Positions 53,360-61,970 of a stretch of 64,000 nucleotides of DNA are shown one piece after another. How positions within the stretch are numbered: position 1 is the stretch's first letter; each line of letters opens with the position of its first letter. The stretch comes from Candidatus Aminicenantota bacterium (lineage in GTDB: Bacteria; Acidobacteriota; Aminicenantia; Aminicenantales; Aminicenantaceae), in assembly GCA_011049545.1 (NCBI GenBank), contig DRHQ01000017.1, positions 1 through 64,000 on the forward strand, read 5' to 3'. Below the pieces are notes generated by a model. It worked only from the letters and a program-made list of their open reading frames with translations. It had not been told where the DNA came from and did no database searches. The translations under genes were made by a program, and so were the position numbers.

Positions 53360-54595
53360 TCATTCAAACTTCCATTCAATAACCTCTTTTAATGCCCATT
53401 CAGGAGATTTATCTTTGTGACAATTATTGCAGCCATTGGGTGTCCCATTCCTGATAGTAGCCAGGGGCGATATGAATGTGAAACTATGGTCTCTTGCATC
53501 CCACTTCATAGCGTTTTTACCAGTTTTCGGCATGTGGCACTCGATACATCTGCTTCCCAGATTATTTAACTCGTGATGGGTATGTTCTGAAAGGTCATTT
53601 TTGAATACTGCATATAGAGCATTATCTCCATGGCAGGGGAGACAGAGTGAGTTATTCTCGCCAGACTTTACAGTGAAAGAGGTGTAGCGGCTGCCATGCG
53701 TGTCATGACAGGTAAAACAACGAAGCCCTTTACGGTACATCTTGCTCTGGATAAAGGTATTTCCTTGAACCCGATTCTTATGAGCATATCCATCAGCCCA
53801 CATCTCATAGGCATTCTCTCCTGTTGGCTTGGCATAGACCCAATATTTCTTTAAATCCTCCTCTGGCTTATAACCAACAGGCCAGGCATAATTTTCAAAC
53901 TCACCTTTAGGAGGGCGGCCGCTCATATGGCATTGGAAACAAATCATATTGCCGCGCTCATGATTAAGGTTGGCAGGATTGATGATATGTCCTTTTCCTT
54001 CTTCTTCTACATGAAGACTGCCAGGGCCATGGCATGATTCGCAGGTGATGTTCCGTTCTGCAGGTATCTTTGTCTTAGTATTAAAGCCTGTCGTATGGCA
54101 TCCCTCGCATAATTTTGAGGTGGGGCGCTTATTCCATTCTTTCGGGTAGACGCCCTCCCGTGCCCACCAGTCATTTTTCGGCTGATATGTAACCCATTCC
54201 TTTGTTTCTACATTCCACTGGGCAGGTAGCATATAATAGTCATCACCGATCTTTTTTGCATACCGCTGCTTAAATCGGCTTCCGACCAGCATGTCCACAT
54301 CCTCTAGAGTGAATGGAAGATGGAAATCCTTACTTGAAAAGTCCCCGAGGATATTCTTATTCGGGCCTTCCTTTATCGCTTCCTGTTCCATCTTGCTGTG
54401 AAGGGTAGTTTTCCAGCCTTGATAATGTTCTTCATGACATACAGCGCATGACTCTGAGCCTGCATATTCTTTAATACCTTCCTTTTGGGGTTTATCATAA
54501 GAATGAGCCAGGAAAACAAGGGCTAGAATCAAAACTAAAATTGCATTTATCAAAACTCCCTTTTTCTTCATAAATTGCAAAATAGATTTTCTCAT
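53360..54595 (-). CDS. Octaheme c-type cytochrome (c554-like)
   Basis: 411 residues from the ATG at 54595 (GGGGAGGA upstream; ATG at 54598 is too close). A helix near the N-terminus (VLINAILVLILALVFLAHS) exports or anchors it. Eight CXXCH motifs: CAVCH, CEGCH, CESCH, CFQCH, CFTCH, CLPCH, CIECH, CNNCH. YAGSESCAVCHEEHYQGWKTTLHSKM at the start is typical of cytochrome c554/octaheme proteins. There is no CXXCK, so it is not a standard NrfA nitrite reductase. Possible roles are electron transfer to the barrel encoded next or reduction of a nitrogen or sulfur compound. Confidence 0.82.
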   Translation of the reverse strand: MRKSILQFMKKKGVLINAILVLILALVFLAHSYDKPQKEGIKEYAGSESCAVCHEEHYQGWKTTLHSKMEQEAIKEGPNKNILGDFSSKDFHLPFTLEDVDMLVGSRFKQRYAKKIGDDYYMLPAQWNVETKEWVTYQPKNDWWAREGVYPKEWNKRPTSKLCEGCHTTGFNTKTKIPAERNITCESCHGPGSLHVEEEGKGHIINPANLNHERGNMICFQCHMSGRPPKGEFENYAWPVGYKPEEDLKKYWVYAKPTGENAYEMWADGYAHKNRVQGNTFIQSKMYRKGLRCFTCHDTHGSRYTSFTVKSGENNSLCLPCHGDNALYAVFKNDLSEHTHHELNNLGSRCIECHMPKTGKNAMKWDARDHSFTFISPLATIRNGTPNGCNNCHKDKSPEWALKEVIEWKFE

Positions 54596-54766
54596 CATAA
54601 TCCTCCCCTTAAACTCATTATCTCCAATCACATTTGTTCTTCAAGCAAAAGTTTTTATTTTTCGACCGAGAAGATTAAGAATTTTAGCATTACGTGTCCA
54701 GACATTATTTATAGAAATTTGCTTTATTTATCATAGATTCCAAATTTCCCTTATTTTATTGTACAA

Positions 54767-54797
54767 TATTAATATTATATTTCCTATTAATATTATA
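54767..54797. repeat. A+T-rich direct repeat in a divergent promoter region
   Basis: TATTAATATTATA occurs at 54767-54779 and 54785-54797, 18 bp apart, in the 440-bp gap between divergent cytochrome genes. Each contains the palindrome AATATT. It could be an operator pair; otherwise the gap holds only A+T-rich sequence and the promoter below. Confidence 0.3.
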
Positions 54798-54874
54798 GAT
54801 AATATAAATATTCATATTTTTTATCAAGATTAATCAATAGACCCAGTACTAACCAAAACAAAACCATAAAAATC

Positions 54875-54903
54875 TTGACAAAATTAATTTGTAGAAGTAA
54901 TAA
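54875..54903 (+). promoter_or_regulatory. Sigma-70-type promoter for the triheme cytochrome operon
   Basis: TTGACA (54875-54880), 17 bp, TAATAA (54898-54903). The leader to the ATG at 55036 is about 125 bases. Confidence 0.5.
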
Positions 54904-55035
54904 GATATTATTTATATGTTTGATAGAGAAAATTATTAATATTAAATAAATAGAAAGATTTTTAGAAAAGCGCGATTTCGCACTCTTAGAGAAAAGCAAC
55001 TATCTCTCATTAATACCAGAAAAGGAGGTCTAAAT

Positions 55036-55938
55036 ATGAAAAAACCAATTTTACTGTTGATAGCCATCCTGGCGGTCCTGATTTTTGGACTTGCCTACAG
55101 CAGCTCTCAAGCTCAGAAGAGGGAGAGGCATCAACAAGAAGAAGCTCTGAATGCTCTTTATGCTCCGCTTCCCAGCTCGCTGGACGCTCTATATCCCCCG
55201 CAAGCAGAACAACCAATTTTCTTGTTCAGGATGATGGAGATGGCGACACCTTATGTGGGCATTGTTGTCGACCTGTTTGAGAATGACCTTCAGAATGCCA
55301 AAAATAATTTTGAAAGGTTCAAAGCCCAGTATGTTGATGTCTCGAAACTGGTACCTGAATGGAAGAAAAGTTATCTGCTAGACCCTGTGGAGGAACTTGG
55401 GGAAGTCCTAAAGACGGGAGACCAGGATGAAGTAATGGCGGCATATGAGAAAGTAGGTAACATATGTCATGACTGTCACCTAGTGAATATGGTTAAAGTT
55501 CAACAAAAATTCCATTGGCAGGATTTTCGGACGATAAAGGTCAAAGACCCTCTGACTGATGAGCAGGTGGATTTTCGCCTACTGATGCAGTATCTCGTCA
55601 CAAATTTTATAGGAATCAGTGTGGATACTATAGAAGGCCAGAAAGAAAACGCTCAACAACAGTTTCAAGGTTTCAAGGCGAGATTTCAGGCAATGAAGGA
55701 TACCTGCGAGGAATGTCACGCTACAGAAGAGAGGAAGTATTATGTTGATGAGAGCGTGCAAGCTTTGGTGGATGAGATGGGGAAGGCTTTAAATAAACCT
55801 TCTGTTGATCCGAAAGAGGTGGAAACACTTGCCCAGAGGATTGGGATGGAGAGTTGTTTCAAGTGCCATTTGGTCCATCTCCCGGCTGCCATGGTTAAGT
55901 ATCAACGGGAGAAATGGGAAAATATCAATAGAAATTAA
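55036..55938 (+). CDS. Triheme cytochrome with internally duplicated helical units
   Basis: 300 residues, signal anchor 5-22, CXXCH at 144-148 (CHDCH), 224-228 (CEECH) and 274-278 (CFKCH). The body is a duplication: residues about 63-160 (FRMMEMATPYVGIVVDLFE...KNNFERFKAQYVDV...) align with about 180-290 (FRLLMQYLVTNFIGISVDTIE...QQQFQGFKARFQAM...). Each unit should have two hemes, but where the second has CEECH the first has VPEWKK, so one heme has been lost. Helical bundles with C-terminal heme recall cytochrome c'. Strong ribosome site AAAGGAGGT. A membrane protein follows. Confidence 0.75.
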   Translation: MKKPILLLIAILAVLIFGLAYSSSQAQKRERHQQEEALNALYAPLPSSLDALYPPQAEQPIFLFRMMEMATPYVGIVVDLFENDLQNAKNNFERFKAQYVDVSKLVPEWKKSYLLDPVEELGEVLKTGDQDEVMAAYEKVGNICHDCHLVNMVKVQQKFHWQDFRTIKVKDPLTDEQVDFRLLMQYLVTNFIGISVDTIEGQKENAQQQFQGFKARFQAMKDTCEECHATEERKYYVDESVQALVDEMGKALNKPSVDPKEVETLAQRIGMESCFKCHLVHLPAAMVKYQREKWENINRN

Positions 55939-55962
55939 ACTTAAAAAAGTGAGGTGAGGTAA

Positions 55963-56466
55963 ATGAATGATATTTTTAAATTGATTTCACTCTCTATCTT
56001 GAATTGGCTCCATTTGATTGCGACAGTGGTCTGGATTGGCGGAATAGGCACCAATTTATTGATTCTAATGCCCTCCATGAGAGAGGCTTTGGAGCCTCCG
56101 ATGATGGGGAAGCTGATGGGCGCGGTGATGAAGAGGTTCCGTAGCTTAGTCTATGCCAGCATTGCGGTACTGGGTGTAACTGGAATTTTGATGAACTTCC
56201 TAAATGAGAACTATCTGGGTTTATTGCGGTTCGGAAACCCTTGGAGCCAAATTTCTTTAATCAAACACATCTTCACGGTAGCCTTAATTATCCTCGCAGT
56301 ATACGCTTTCGAAGGCCTTGGCCCAAAGGTCTCCAGACTTGCCGTAAAAGGTCCTTCACCGGAACTAGCTGGTCTTCAAAGGTTGCAGATCAAGCTTGCC
56401 ACCACAGGTTTAATCATGGGCATTATAATCCTCCTCTTGACAGGCATAGCAACAGCTATTTCATAG
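55963..56466 (+). CDS. CopD-like four-helix membrane protein
   Basis: 167 residues: helices about 9-31, 55-76, 91-113 and 138-161. LNWLHLIATVVWIGGIGTNLLILMPS matches the first helix of CopD/DUF4149-like proteins, with histidines (LHLIA and IKHIFTV) that could bind heme or copper within the membrane. It lies 24 bp after the triheme cytochrome and is probably its membrane partner. The protein at 39145 is a distant relative. After it comes a 297-bp A+T-rich gap without other features. Confidence 0.65.
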   Translation: MNDIFKLISLSILNWLHLIATVVWIGGIGTNLLILMPSMREALEPPMMGKLMGAVMKRFRSLVYASIAVLGVTGILMNFLNENYLGLLRFGNPWSQISLIKHIFTVALIILAVYAFEGLGPKVSRLAVKGPSPELAGLQRLQIKLATTGLIMGIIILLLTGIATAIS

Positions 56467-56763
56467 AGAGCTGAGTTCGCATCTCAATCCTGGGGGCTAG
56501 TCCGCTACTTATTATAATATCCACTATTTCATTTACAATTTGTCGAGTTCAAAGCCATTTAGGAGTGATTTTATAGTTACTCTATAATTAATGTGGAATT
56601 CAATCTGTATTTTATGTAAAATATTTTTTATGAAGATAAACGAATACTTAGCTGCGTTTTTCTTTCAAATTCTCAAAGATTGAAAAAATTCAGGTGTAGT
56701 GAAACTCAATCTATTAACTGAAGAATGTTTTAATTGATTTAATTATCACAAGACAGACATGAA

Positions 56764-57348
56764 ATGAAAAATTTATTTTTATTTCTATTATTTAGTTACG
56801 TTTTATTTTCTTCTACTAGTAATGCGTCTGAGATCGAGGGGATTGTTTCAAGCCAATCTAAAAAACTAGAGAATGCTGTAGTCTATATAAAGAAGATTGA
56901 AAGTAAAAAATTTTTGCCGCCAAAAAAGCCAGTGGTTTTATATCAAACCGGACTTAGATTTGTTCCGCATGTTCTGCCCGTGATTGTCGGGACTACCGTT
57001 AATTTTCCCAACGAAGATGATGTCCTTCATAATGTTTTTTCTCCTGGACACATAAATAGATTTAATCTGGGGACTTACCTTCAAGGTTCAAACAAAGCTG
57101 TGAAATTTAACAAACCAGGAGTAGCCCTGCTTCTCTGTAATATTCATCATGAAATGTCGGCTTTTGTCGTCGTCGTTGAAACCCCTTACTTCGCAGTTAC
57201 CGACAGCAATGGGAATTATAGAATAAGCAATGTACCTCCGGGTAAATACAGCCTATCCGTCTGGCATGAGGAGATGAAGCCTCAAATCAAGGAAATCAAA
57301 ACTTCGGACAAAGGAATTATCACTATTAATTTTATGATGAAAAAATAA
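56764..57348 (+). CDS. Amicyanin-like cupredoxin with carboxypeptidase-regulatory-type tail
   Basis: 194 residues, signal peptide ending NASE. The copper ligands are visible: H89 (DDVLHNVFSPG), then C125-x2-H128-x2-M131 (LLCNIHHEM), the amicyanin spacing. The last 50 residues (PYFAVTDSNGNYRISNVPPGKYSLSVWHEEMK) form a carboxypeptidase-regulatory-like beta sandwich. A type I copper site means periplasmic one-electron transfer. Proteins of this make are often labelled methylamine utilisation proteins, but no methylamine dehydrogenase is present. A similar protein starts at 63533. It precedes the kinase by 21 bp. The ribosome site is weak. Confidence 0.8.
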   Translation: MKNLFLFLLFSYVLFSSTSNASEIEGIVSSQSKKLENAVVYIKKIESKKFLPPKKPVVLYQTGLRFVPHVLPVIVGTTVNFPNEDDVLHNVFSPGHINRFNLGTYLQGSNKAVKFNKPGVALLLCNIHHEMSAFVVVVETPYFAVTDSNGNYRISNVPPGKYSLSVWHEEMKPQIKEIKTSDKGIITINFMMKK

Positions 57349-57369
57349 ACATAGACAAATTAGATTGAT

Positions 57370-59715
57370 ATGAGAAAAATCTTTCATTGGATAGATTCCC
57401 GATTCGGGATCCAGGGCAAATTAACTATTATATTCATTTTATTTTCAATGCTCCCTCTTGTTTTTATTGGCCTCTATGCGATTCGGAACCACCTCGATTC
57501 CATGAAGATAAGAAGTTTGCAGAATATTAAGATTGACATCCAAGAATTAAAGGAAAGAACTTCCGCTTTTTTTGCCAATACCGAGAGCGAGATGCGGTTG
57601 TTGTCGCGCACGACCGAAATGACTCGTTTTCTTGAAAGTCTTGAAAGCACTGGCCCTGCCGACTCAAGTATGCAGGTTGAAGTTGAAAAAGAAATTTTAG
57701 GATTATTGGAAAATAAATCTTACTATACAAAAATAGATGTCTTAAATAATAAAGGCAAAGAGGTTTTTGCCGTTTTATTTGATAGGAATATTCCGTACCT
57801 GCTGCCCCCGGAATATTTATCCGACAATCCTTTCTGGTTTTATCTTTATGCTGTTGAAGGTATGAAATCGGGTGAAGCACTAATTCTTCCCTCCGAAATA
57901 ATGCATCCTGAAAAAAAAGAAATCATTCAGACCATAAGTCTTGTTATGCCCATGTTTGACCATCAGGATGAACTTATTTCTATGCTCATCGCGCATATGG
58001 ATTTCCAGGAATTCATCGGTTTGTTTGACATTTCCAGAAGAATTTACGGCGGAAAAATTGTTATAGTCGACAAAGAAGGCTATTACATATACAACTCCCT
58101 TGAAAATGATTGGAATAAACTCCTTGCCAATCGTGGCCAGAAAAACCTCTTTAATGATTACCCTCAACAGATGGCTGATCGCCTTCTTGCAGGTGGCCAG
58201 GGTACGATTACTGAAGATCAAGATAGAATAATTGAGTACGCAACCATTTTGCCCCAGAACATCAGGGAGGCCGGTTATTACATCATTTTCATTGACGTGG
58301 CGACCTCAGTAATTTTTTCCAGGATTCAGCAATTTCAGAAGTTATTTATCTTCCTAGTAATGATTGTCGGCATTATTTCAGTTTCGGTCGGTTATCTGAC
58401 GGCACGACATTATCTCAAACCGATAAAGCATCTTATTAGGGGGGCAAAAAATATAAAGGAAGGGAACCTTGATTTTAAATTTTCCACTGAAAGTCGTGAT
58501 GAAATTCAAATTTTAGTCGAAAGTTTTAACCTTTTGATAAAAAAAGCCCAGAAAGCACTTAAAGAAAGCGAAGAGCGTTTTATCCAGATCTTTAAGCAAA
58601 GCGAATATGCAATAATCATATTTGATCCCAAAAATCATAAAATAATAGATGCTAATCCAACAGCATTAAGGATTTATGGATACACAGGAAACGAACTAAT
58701 AAAGAGTGATATTTCTTTATTATTCGAGCCGTTGAGTTATCGAAGATTCAAAAAAGTCACTGATTCGATTGAAAAGAATGAAAAATTCTATGTTGAACAG
58801 ATTGACAGTTTGAAAAAAGATGGGACTAGCTTCAAAGTTGCGGTTCTCGGGAAAATCATTAAATTAGTAAATGTTAATGTTATCTTGTGTGATTTCCGGG
58901 ATTTGACCGAAGAGAACCGCATGAAAGAAGAGGCGCAATTGATTCAAGAAAAGTTAATGCACACCGATAAAATGGCATCCCTGGGGATACTTGCCTCAGG
59001 CGTTGCACATGAGATTAATAATCCCACCAATTCTATTATGTTGAACACTGCAGCTTTATCAGAAATTTGGGAAAATTTGATGCCCATCATCGATAGATAT
59101 TATGAAGAGAACCAAGATTTCACAGTCAAGGGAATAAAATATTCAGAAATCAGGGAAAAAGTTCCCCAGCTGGTCCGAGGGGTATCAGGTGCTAGCAGAC
59201 GAATCAAGAATATCACGAGTAATTTAAAAGATTTTGCCCGTCCAGAGCCAGATGGTTTTAAGAAAGATGTGGACATCAATAAGGTCATTAAGACGGCTCT
59301 TTCTCTTATCAGAAATCTCCTTTTAAAATCAACAAAGCATTTTTCTGTCAGTTATGGAAACTCCATCCCTCCCTTTAAGGCAAATTTCCAGAAGCTTGAA
59401 CAGGTGATAATTAATCTAGTACAAAATGCATGTGAAGCCCTGACTGATGCAAATAAAAAAATAAGTTTATCAACATCGTATAAAGAGAAAACAAAAAATA
59501 TAGAAGTGATAATTGAAGATGAAGGTAGCGGGATCCTGAAGGATAACCTTGAACATATTACAGATCCCTTTTTTACAACCAAACGGAGCAGTGGCGGCAC
59601 AGGATTAGGTTTATCAATCGCTTCTTCCATAATCAGGGATCATGGAGGAACGCTAAATTTTATCTCAGAGGAGGGTAAGGGGACTGTTGTCACCATCAAC
59701 TTACCTGTAAAATGA
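57370..59715 (+). CDS. Membrane histidine kinase with Cache-like, HAMP and PAS domains
   Basis: 781 residues: helix 1 (about 18-38), a 280-residue extracytoplasmic sensor of Cache type (about 40-318, RIYGGKIVIVDKEGYYIYNS), helix 2 (about 324-345), HAMP (about 346-398), PAS (about 400-515, IIIFDPKNHKIIDANPTALRIYGYTG), phosphoacceptor H547 (LASGVAHEINNPTNS) and ATPase domain (NLVQNACEAL, IEDEGSGI, GGTGLGLSIA). All catalytic boxes are intact. Together with the next gene it forms a two-component system whose likely target is the sigma-54 promoter at 61552. Stimulus unknown. Confidence 0.9.
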   Translation: MRKIFHWIDSRFGIQGKLTIIFILFSMLPLVFIGLYAIRNHLDSMKIRSLQNIKIDIQELKERTSAFFANTESEMRLLSRTTEMTRFLESLESTGPADSSMQVEVEKEILGLLENKSYYTKIDVLNNKGKEVFAVLFDRNIPYLLPPEYLSDNPFWFYLYAVEGMKSGEALILPSEIMHPEKKEIIQTISLVMPMFDHQDELISMLIAHMDFQEFIGLFDISRRIYGGKIVIVDKEGYYIYNSLENDWNKLLANRGQKNLFNDYPQQMADRLLAGGQGTITEDQDRIIEYATILPQNIREAGYYIIFIDVATSVIFSRIQQFQKLFIFLVMIVGIISVSVGYLTARHYLKPIKHLIRGAKNIKEGNLDFKFSTESRDEIQILVESFNLLIKKAQKALKESEERFIQIFKQSEYAIIIFDPKNHKIIDANPTALRIYGYTGNELIKSDISLLFEPLSYRRFKKVTDSIEKNEKFYVEQIDSLKKDGTSFKVAVLGKIIKLVNVNVILCDFRDLTEENRMKEEAQLIQEKLMHTDKMASLGILASGVAHEINNPTNSIMLNTAALSEIWENLMPIIDRYYEENQDFTVKGIKYSEIREKVPQLVRGVSGASRRIKNITSNLKDFARPEPDGFKKDVDINKVIKTALSLIRNLLLKSTKHFSVSYGNSIPPFKANFQKLEQVIINLVQNACEALTDANKKISLSTSYKEKTKNIEVIIEDEGSGILKDNLEHITDPFFTTKRSSGGTGLGLSIASSIIRDHGGTLNFISEEGKGTVVTINLPVK

Positions 59716-59734
59716 AAACAGAGGAGGATTACAA

Positions 59735-61162
59735 TTGGCATTGTTTCCGAATCTTCCGATTATGATTGTTGATGACGAAGAGAGCGCTCTGGAAAGCTTT
59801 GAAACCACACTGAGACTAGGTGGTATCAATAACATACTTAAATGCAAGGACAGTCGGAAAGTCTTATCCATCATTACCGAGCGAAAAATCGAATGCATGC
59901 TGCTGGATATTAGCATGCCCCATATTTCAGGCTTAGAATTGCTTCCGAAACTGAAAGAAGACTTCCCGAACATCCCTATTATTATCATTACCGGGATAGA
60001 TGAGGTCGATACCGCAGTGGAATGCATGAGAAATGGTGCCGATGATTATATGGTCAAGCCGGTTGAAAAGAACCGGCTGATTTCAGGGGTAAAACTAGTT
60101 ATTGAACTGGAAGAGATGAAAAAGAATTATTCCCTTTTGCGGCAGCAATTTTTTTCAGATAAACTTGAACACCCGGATGCCTTTGCCGAAATAATTACTG
60201 CCAGTCCATCTATGAAATCGATCTTTCAGTATATCGAAGTAATAGCCTCCAGCCCTGAGCCTGTCTTGATTACCGGAGAGACAGGCGTAGGAAAGGAATT
60301 GATTGCCAAAGCGATTCATAATCTCAGTAAAAGGGAGGGTAATTTTGTTGCGGTCAACGTAGCAGGCCTTGATGATCACATCTTTTCCGACACACTCTTT
60401 GGCCACGAAAAAGGAGCTTTTACAGATGCCCATCATGCCCGAAGCGGTATGATCGAGCAAGCCTCTGGTGGCACTCTTTTCCTGGATGAAATTGGCGAAC
60501 TGAGCATCACCTCTCAGGTAAAACTGCTTCGCCTGCTCCAGGAGTATGAATACTACCCCTTGGGTTCGGATATTTTAAAATACTCTGACGCCCGAGTCGT
60601 TATTGCAACCAACCATGAGTTAGAAACTATGCTCGAATCTGGACAATTCCGCAAAGATCTTTATCACAGAATTCGTGTTCACCAAGTCCATGTCCCTCCC
60701 CTCCGGGAACATCTGGAAGATATTCCGCTTCTTGCCGACCATTTTCTAGAACAGGCTTCAAAAAAATTGCAGAAAAAAAAGCCCACGGCTCCCAAAGAGT
60801 TGATCCCCTTATTGCAGGCTTATCATTTTCCGGGCAACGTAAGAGAGCTGCAGGGTATGGTATTCAATGCGGTCAGTACACATAAATCAAAGGTGCTCTC
60901 CCTTGATTCCTTCAAGGCGACCATGTTTAAACAGGAAGACCTGAAAGTATCGGATTTAAGCCAATTCATTGATGATCCTGGTTCGCTTGTGACGTTTTCC
61001 AGCAAATTGCCAACCCTCAAGCAGGCCGACCGGCTCCTCACAGCAGAGGCAATGCGGCGGGCCAAAAAGAATCAGGCGATTGCTGCCCGCATGCTTGGAA
61101 TTTCCAGGCAAGCATTAAACAACCGCTTGAAGCTTTTCAAACAAAAACTGATCAAAACTTAA
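59735..61162 (+). CDS. NtrC-family response regulator with GAFTDA loop
   Basis: 475 residues. It starts at a TTG with GAGGAGG seven bases upstream; no better ATG exists. Receiver 8-125 with D58 (MLLDISMPHISG); AAA+ with Walker A GETGVGKE (181-188) and FLDEIGEL; Fis-type helix-turn-helix at the end (NQAIAARMLGISRQALNNRLK). The sigma-54 contact loop reads GAFTDA (227-232) instead of GAFTGA. This variant also occurs in functional family members to my knowledge, and a perfect sigma-54 promoter lies 390 bp downstream. Paired with the kinase encoded 20 bp before. Confidence 0.9.
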   Translation: MALFPNLPIMIVDDEESALESFETTLRLGGINNILKCKDSRKVLSIITERKIECMLLDISMPHISGLELLPKLKEDFPNIPIIIITGIDEVDTAVECMRNGADDYMVKPVEKNRLISGVKLVIELEEMKKNYSLLRQQFFSDKLEHPDAFAEIITASPSMKSIFQYIEVIASSPEPVLITGETGVGKELIAKAIHNLSKREGNFVAVNVAGLDDHIFSDTLFGHEKGAFTDAHHARSGMIEQASGGTLFLDEIGELSITSQVKLLRLLQEYEYYPLGSDILKYSDARVVIATNHELETMLESGQFRKDLYHRIRVHQVHVPPLREHLEDIPLLADHFLEQASKKLQKKKPTAPKELIPLLQAYHFPGNVRELQGMVFNAVSTHKSKVLSLDSFKATMFKQEDLKVSDLSQFIDDPGSLVTFSSKLPTLKQADRLLTAEAMRRAKKNQAIAARMLGISRQALNNRLKLFKQKLIKT

Positions 61163-61551
61163 CTCACTTTCTGAGAGAACCAATAAGTTTAGCTCCTCCA
61201 GAATATTATGTCTTCCTTTTTCTCCGGCTCTTTAACATTTTGACTCATTGTTTCCTCATACTTATCTGAAGTTACCGGATTTGATTTGAATCATTTCTTA
61301 GAGATATGAAGGGGTGCAATATTATTTGCTTTGTCAATTCATTATTTTTTATAGAAAACTATTGAATTAGCCATATTTAAACTACAAAAGCAAAATTTCT
61401 GTCAATTTTATTTGCATCACTTTGCTTCCTGGCCCAAAAGGGCGAAAAAACAATTTCATCTTTCTTTTACAGCTATTTTTTAGAACATTTAGCCTGAAAA
61501 CAATTCTTACAATTTATTTTAGGGAAATTTAGTTATTGGTTTAGACCAAGC
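61163..61551. other. 389-bp gap upstream of a sigma-54 promoter
   Basis: No gene is seen. TGTCAATT occurs at 61332-61339 and 61400-61407, a weak candidate for activator half-sites. No clear terminator follows the regulator gene. Confidence 0.3.
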
Positions 61552-61567
61552 TGGCACTAACCTTGCA
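61552..61567 (+). promoter_or_regulatory. Perfect sigma-54 promoter
   Basis: TGGCACTAACCTTGCA matches TGGCAC-N5-TTGCA at every defined position. Transcription would start near 61578, at or next to the GTG start codon of the receiver gene at 61579. It should drive that gene and the cytochrome-porin after it, under the regulator at 59735. Confidence 0.85.
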
Positions 61568-61578
61568 TATATTCTAAT

Positions 61579-61956
61579 GTGGTTGAAAAGGATGTCGTCC
61601 TTGTAGAAGAGGAAAAGGATTCGCTTCTCTCCGTTAGCTTGATACTGAAATTCAATGGATATAAAGTGACTATCTTTAAGAGTTTTAATGAGGCATTGGA
61701 AAAAATCCTGGCCTTCGAAAAAGAATCAAGTTTCTATGAGCTTCTAATAACCGATATTCCAGTATCCCGATTAGCCAATAAGGACCTTGCAGATAAACGC
61801 AGTAAATTGAACAATAAATTCCCGATTTATGTGATAACAGATTTTGTGGACAAGAAAATACTCAAGGAACATGAAGAAAAGGGCTTTTATTTAATAGAAA
61901 AACCCCTGCATCCACAGGATTTGTTGAAATATATAAATAAAACTTTTAAAGAATAA
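61579..61956 (+). CDS. Stand-alone receiver-domain protein
   Basis: 125 residues, one receiver domain. VVLVEEEKDSLLSVSLILKFNGYKVTIF gives the acidic pocket, LLITDIPV the phosphoacceptor Asp (about residue 55), IYVITD the switch Thr and IEKPLHP the Lys. Around the Asp the sequence departs from the usual D-x-x-MP. The GTG start coincides with the predicted sigma-54 transcription start, so the mRNA would have almost no leader and no ribosome site. Output is unknown; it may sink phosphate from the kinase at 57370 or fine-tune it. The cytochrome-porin follows 14 bp later. Confidence 0.65.
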   Translation: MVEKDVVLVEEEKDSLLSVSLILKFNGYKVTIFKSFNEALEKILAFEKESSFYELLITDIPVSRLANKDLADKRSKLNNKFPIYVITDFVDKKILKEHEEKGFYLIEKPLHPQDLLKYINKTFKE

Positions 61957-61970
61957 AAAAGGAGAATGTA

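Noticed and set aside
53322-53363. 14-codon N-terminal extension of the outer-membrane protein
   Set aside because: The ATG at 53321 has a strong ribosome site and begins a normal signal peptide.
53360-54595. NrfA nitrite reductase
   Set aside because: Eight CXXCH but no CXXCK; the start motif is that of c554-like octaheme proteins.
56490-56505. TGG-N11-GC pattern resembling a sigma-54 promoter upstream of the cupredoxin gene
   Set aside because: Only GG and GC match; TGGCAC and TTGC are not present, and it is about 260 bp from the gene.
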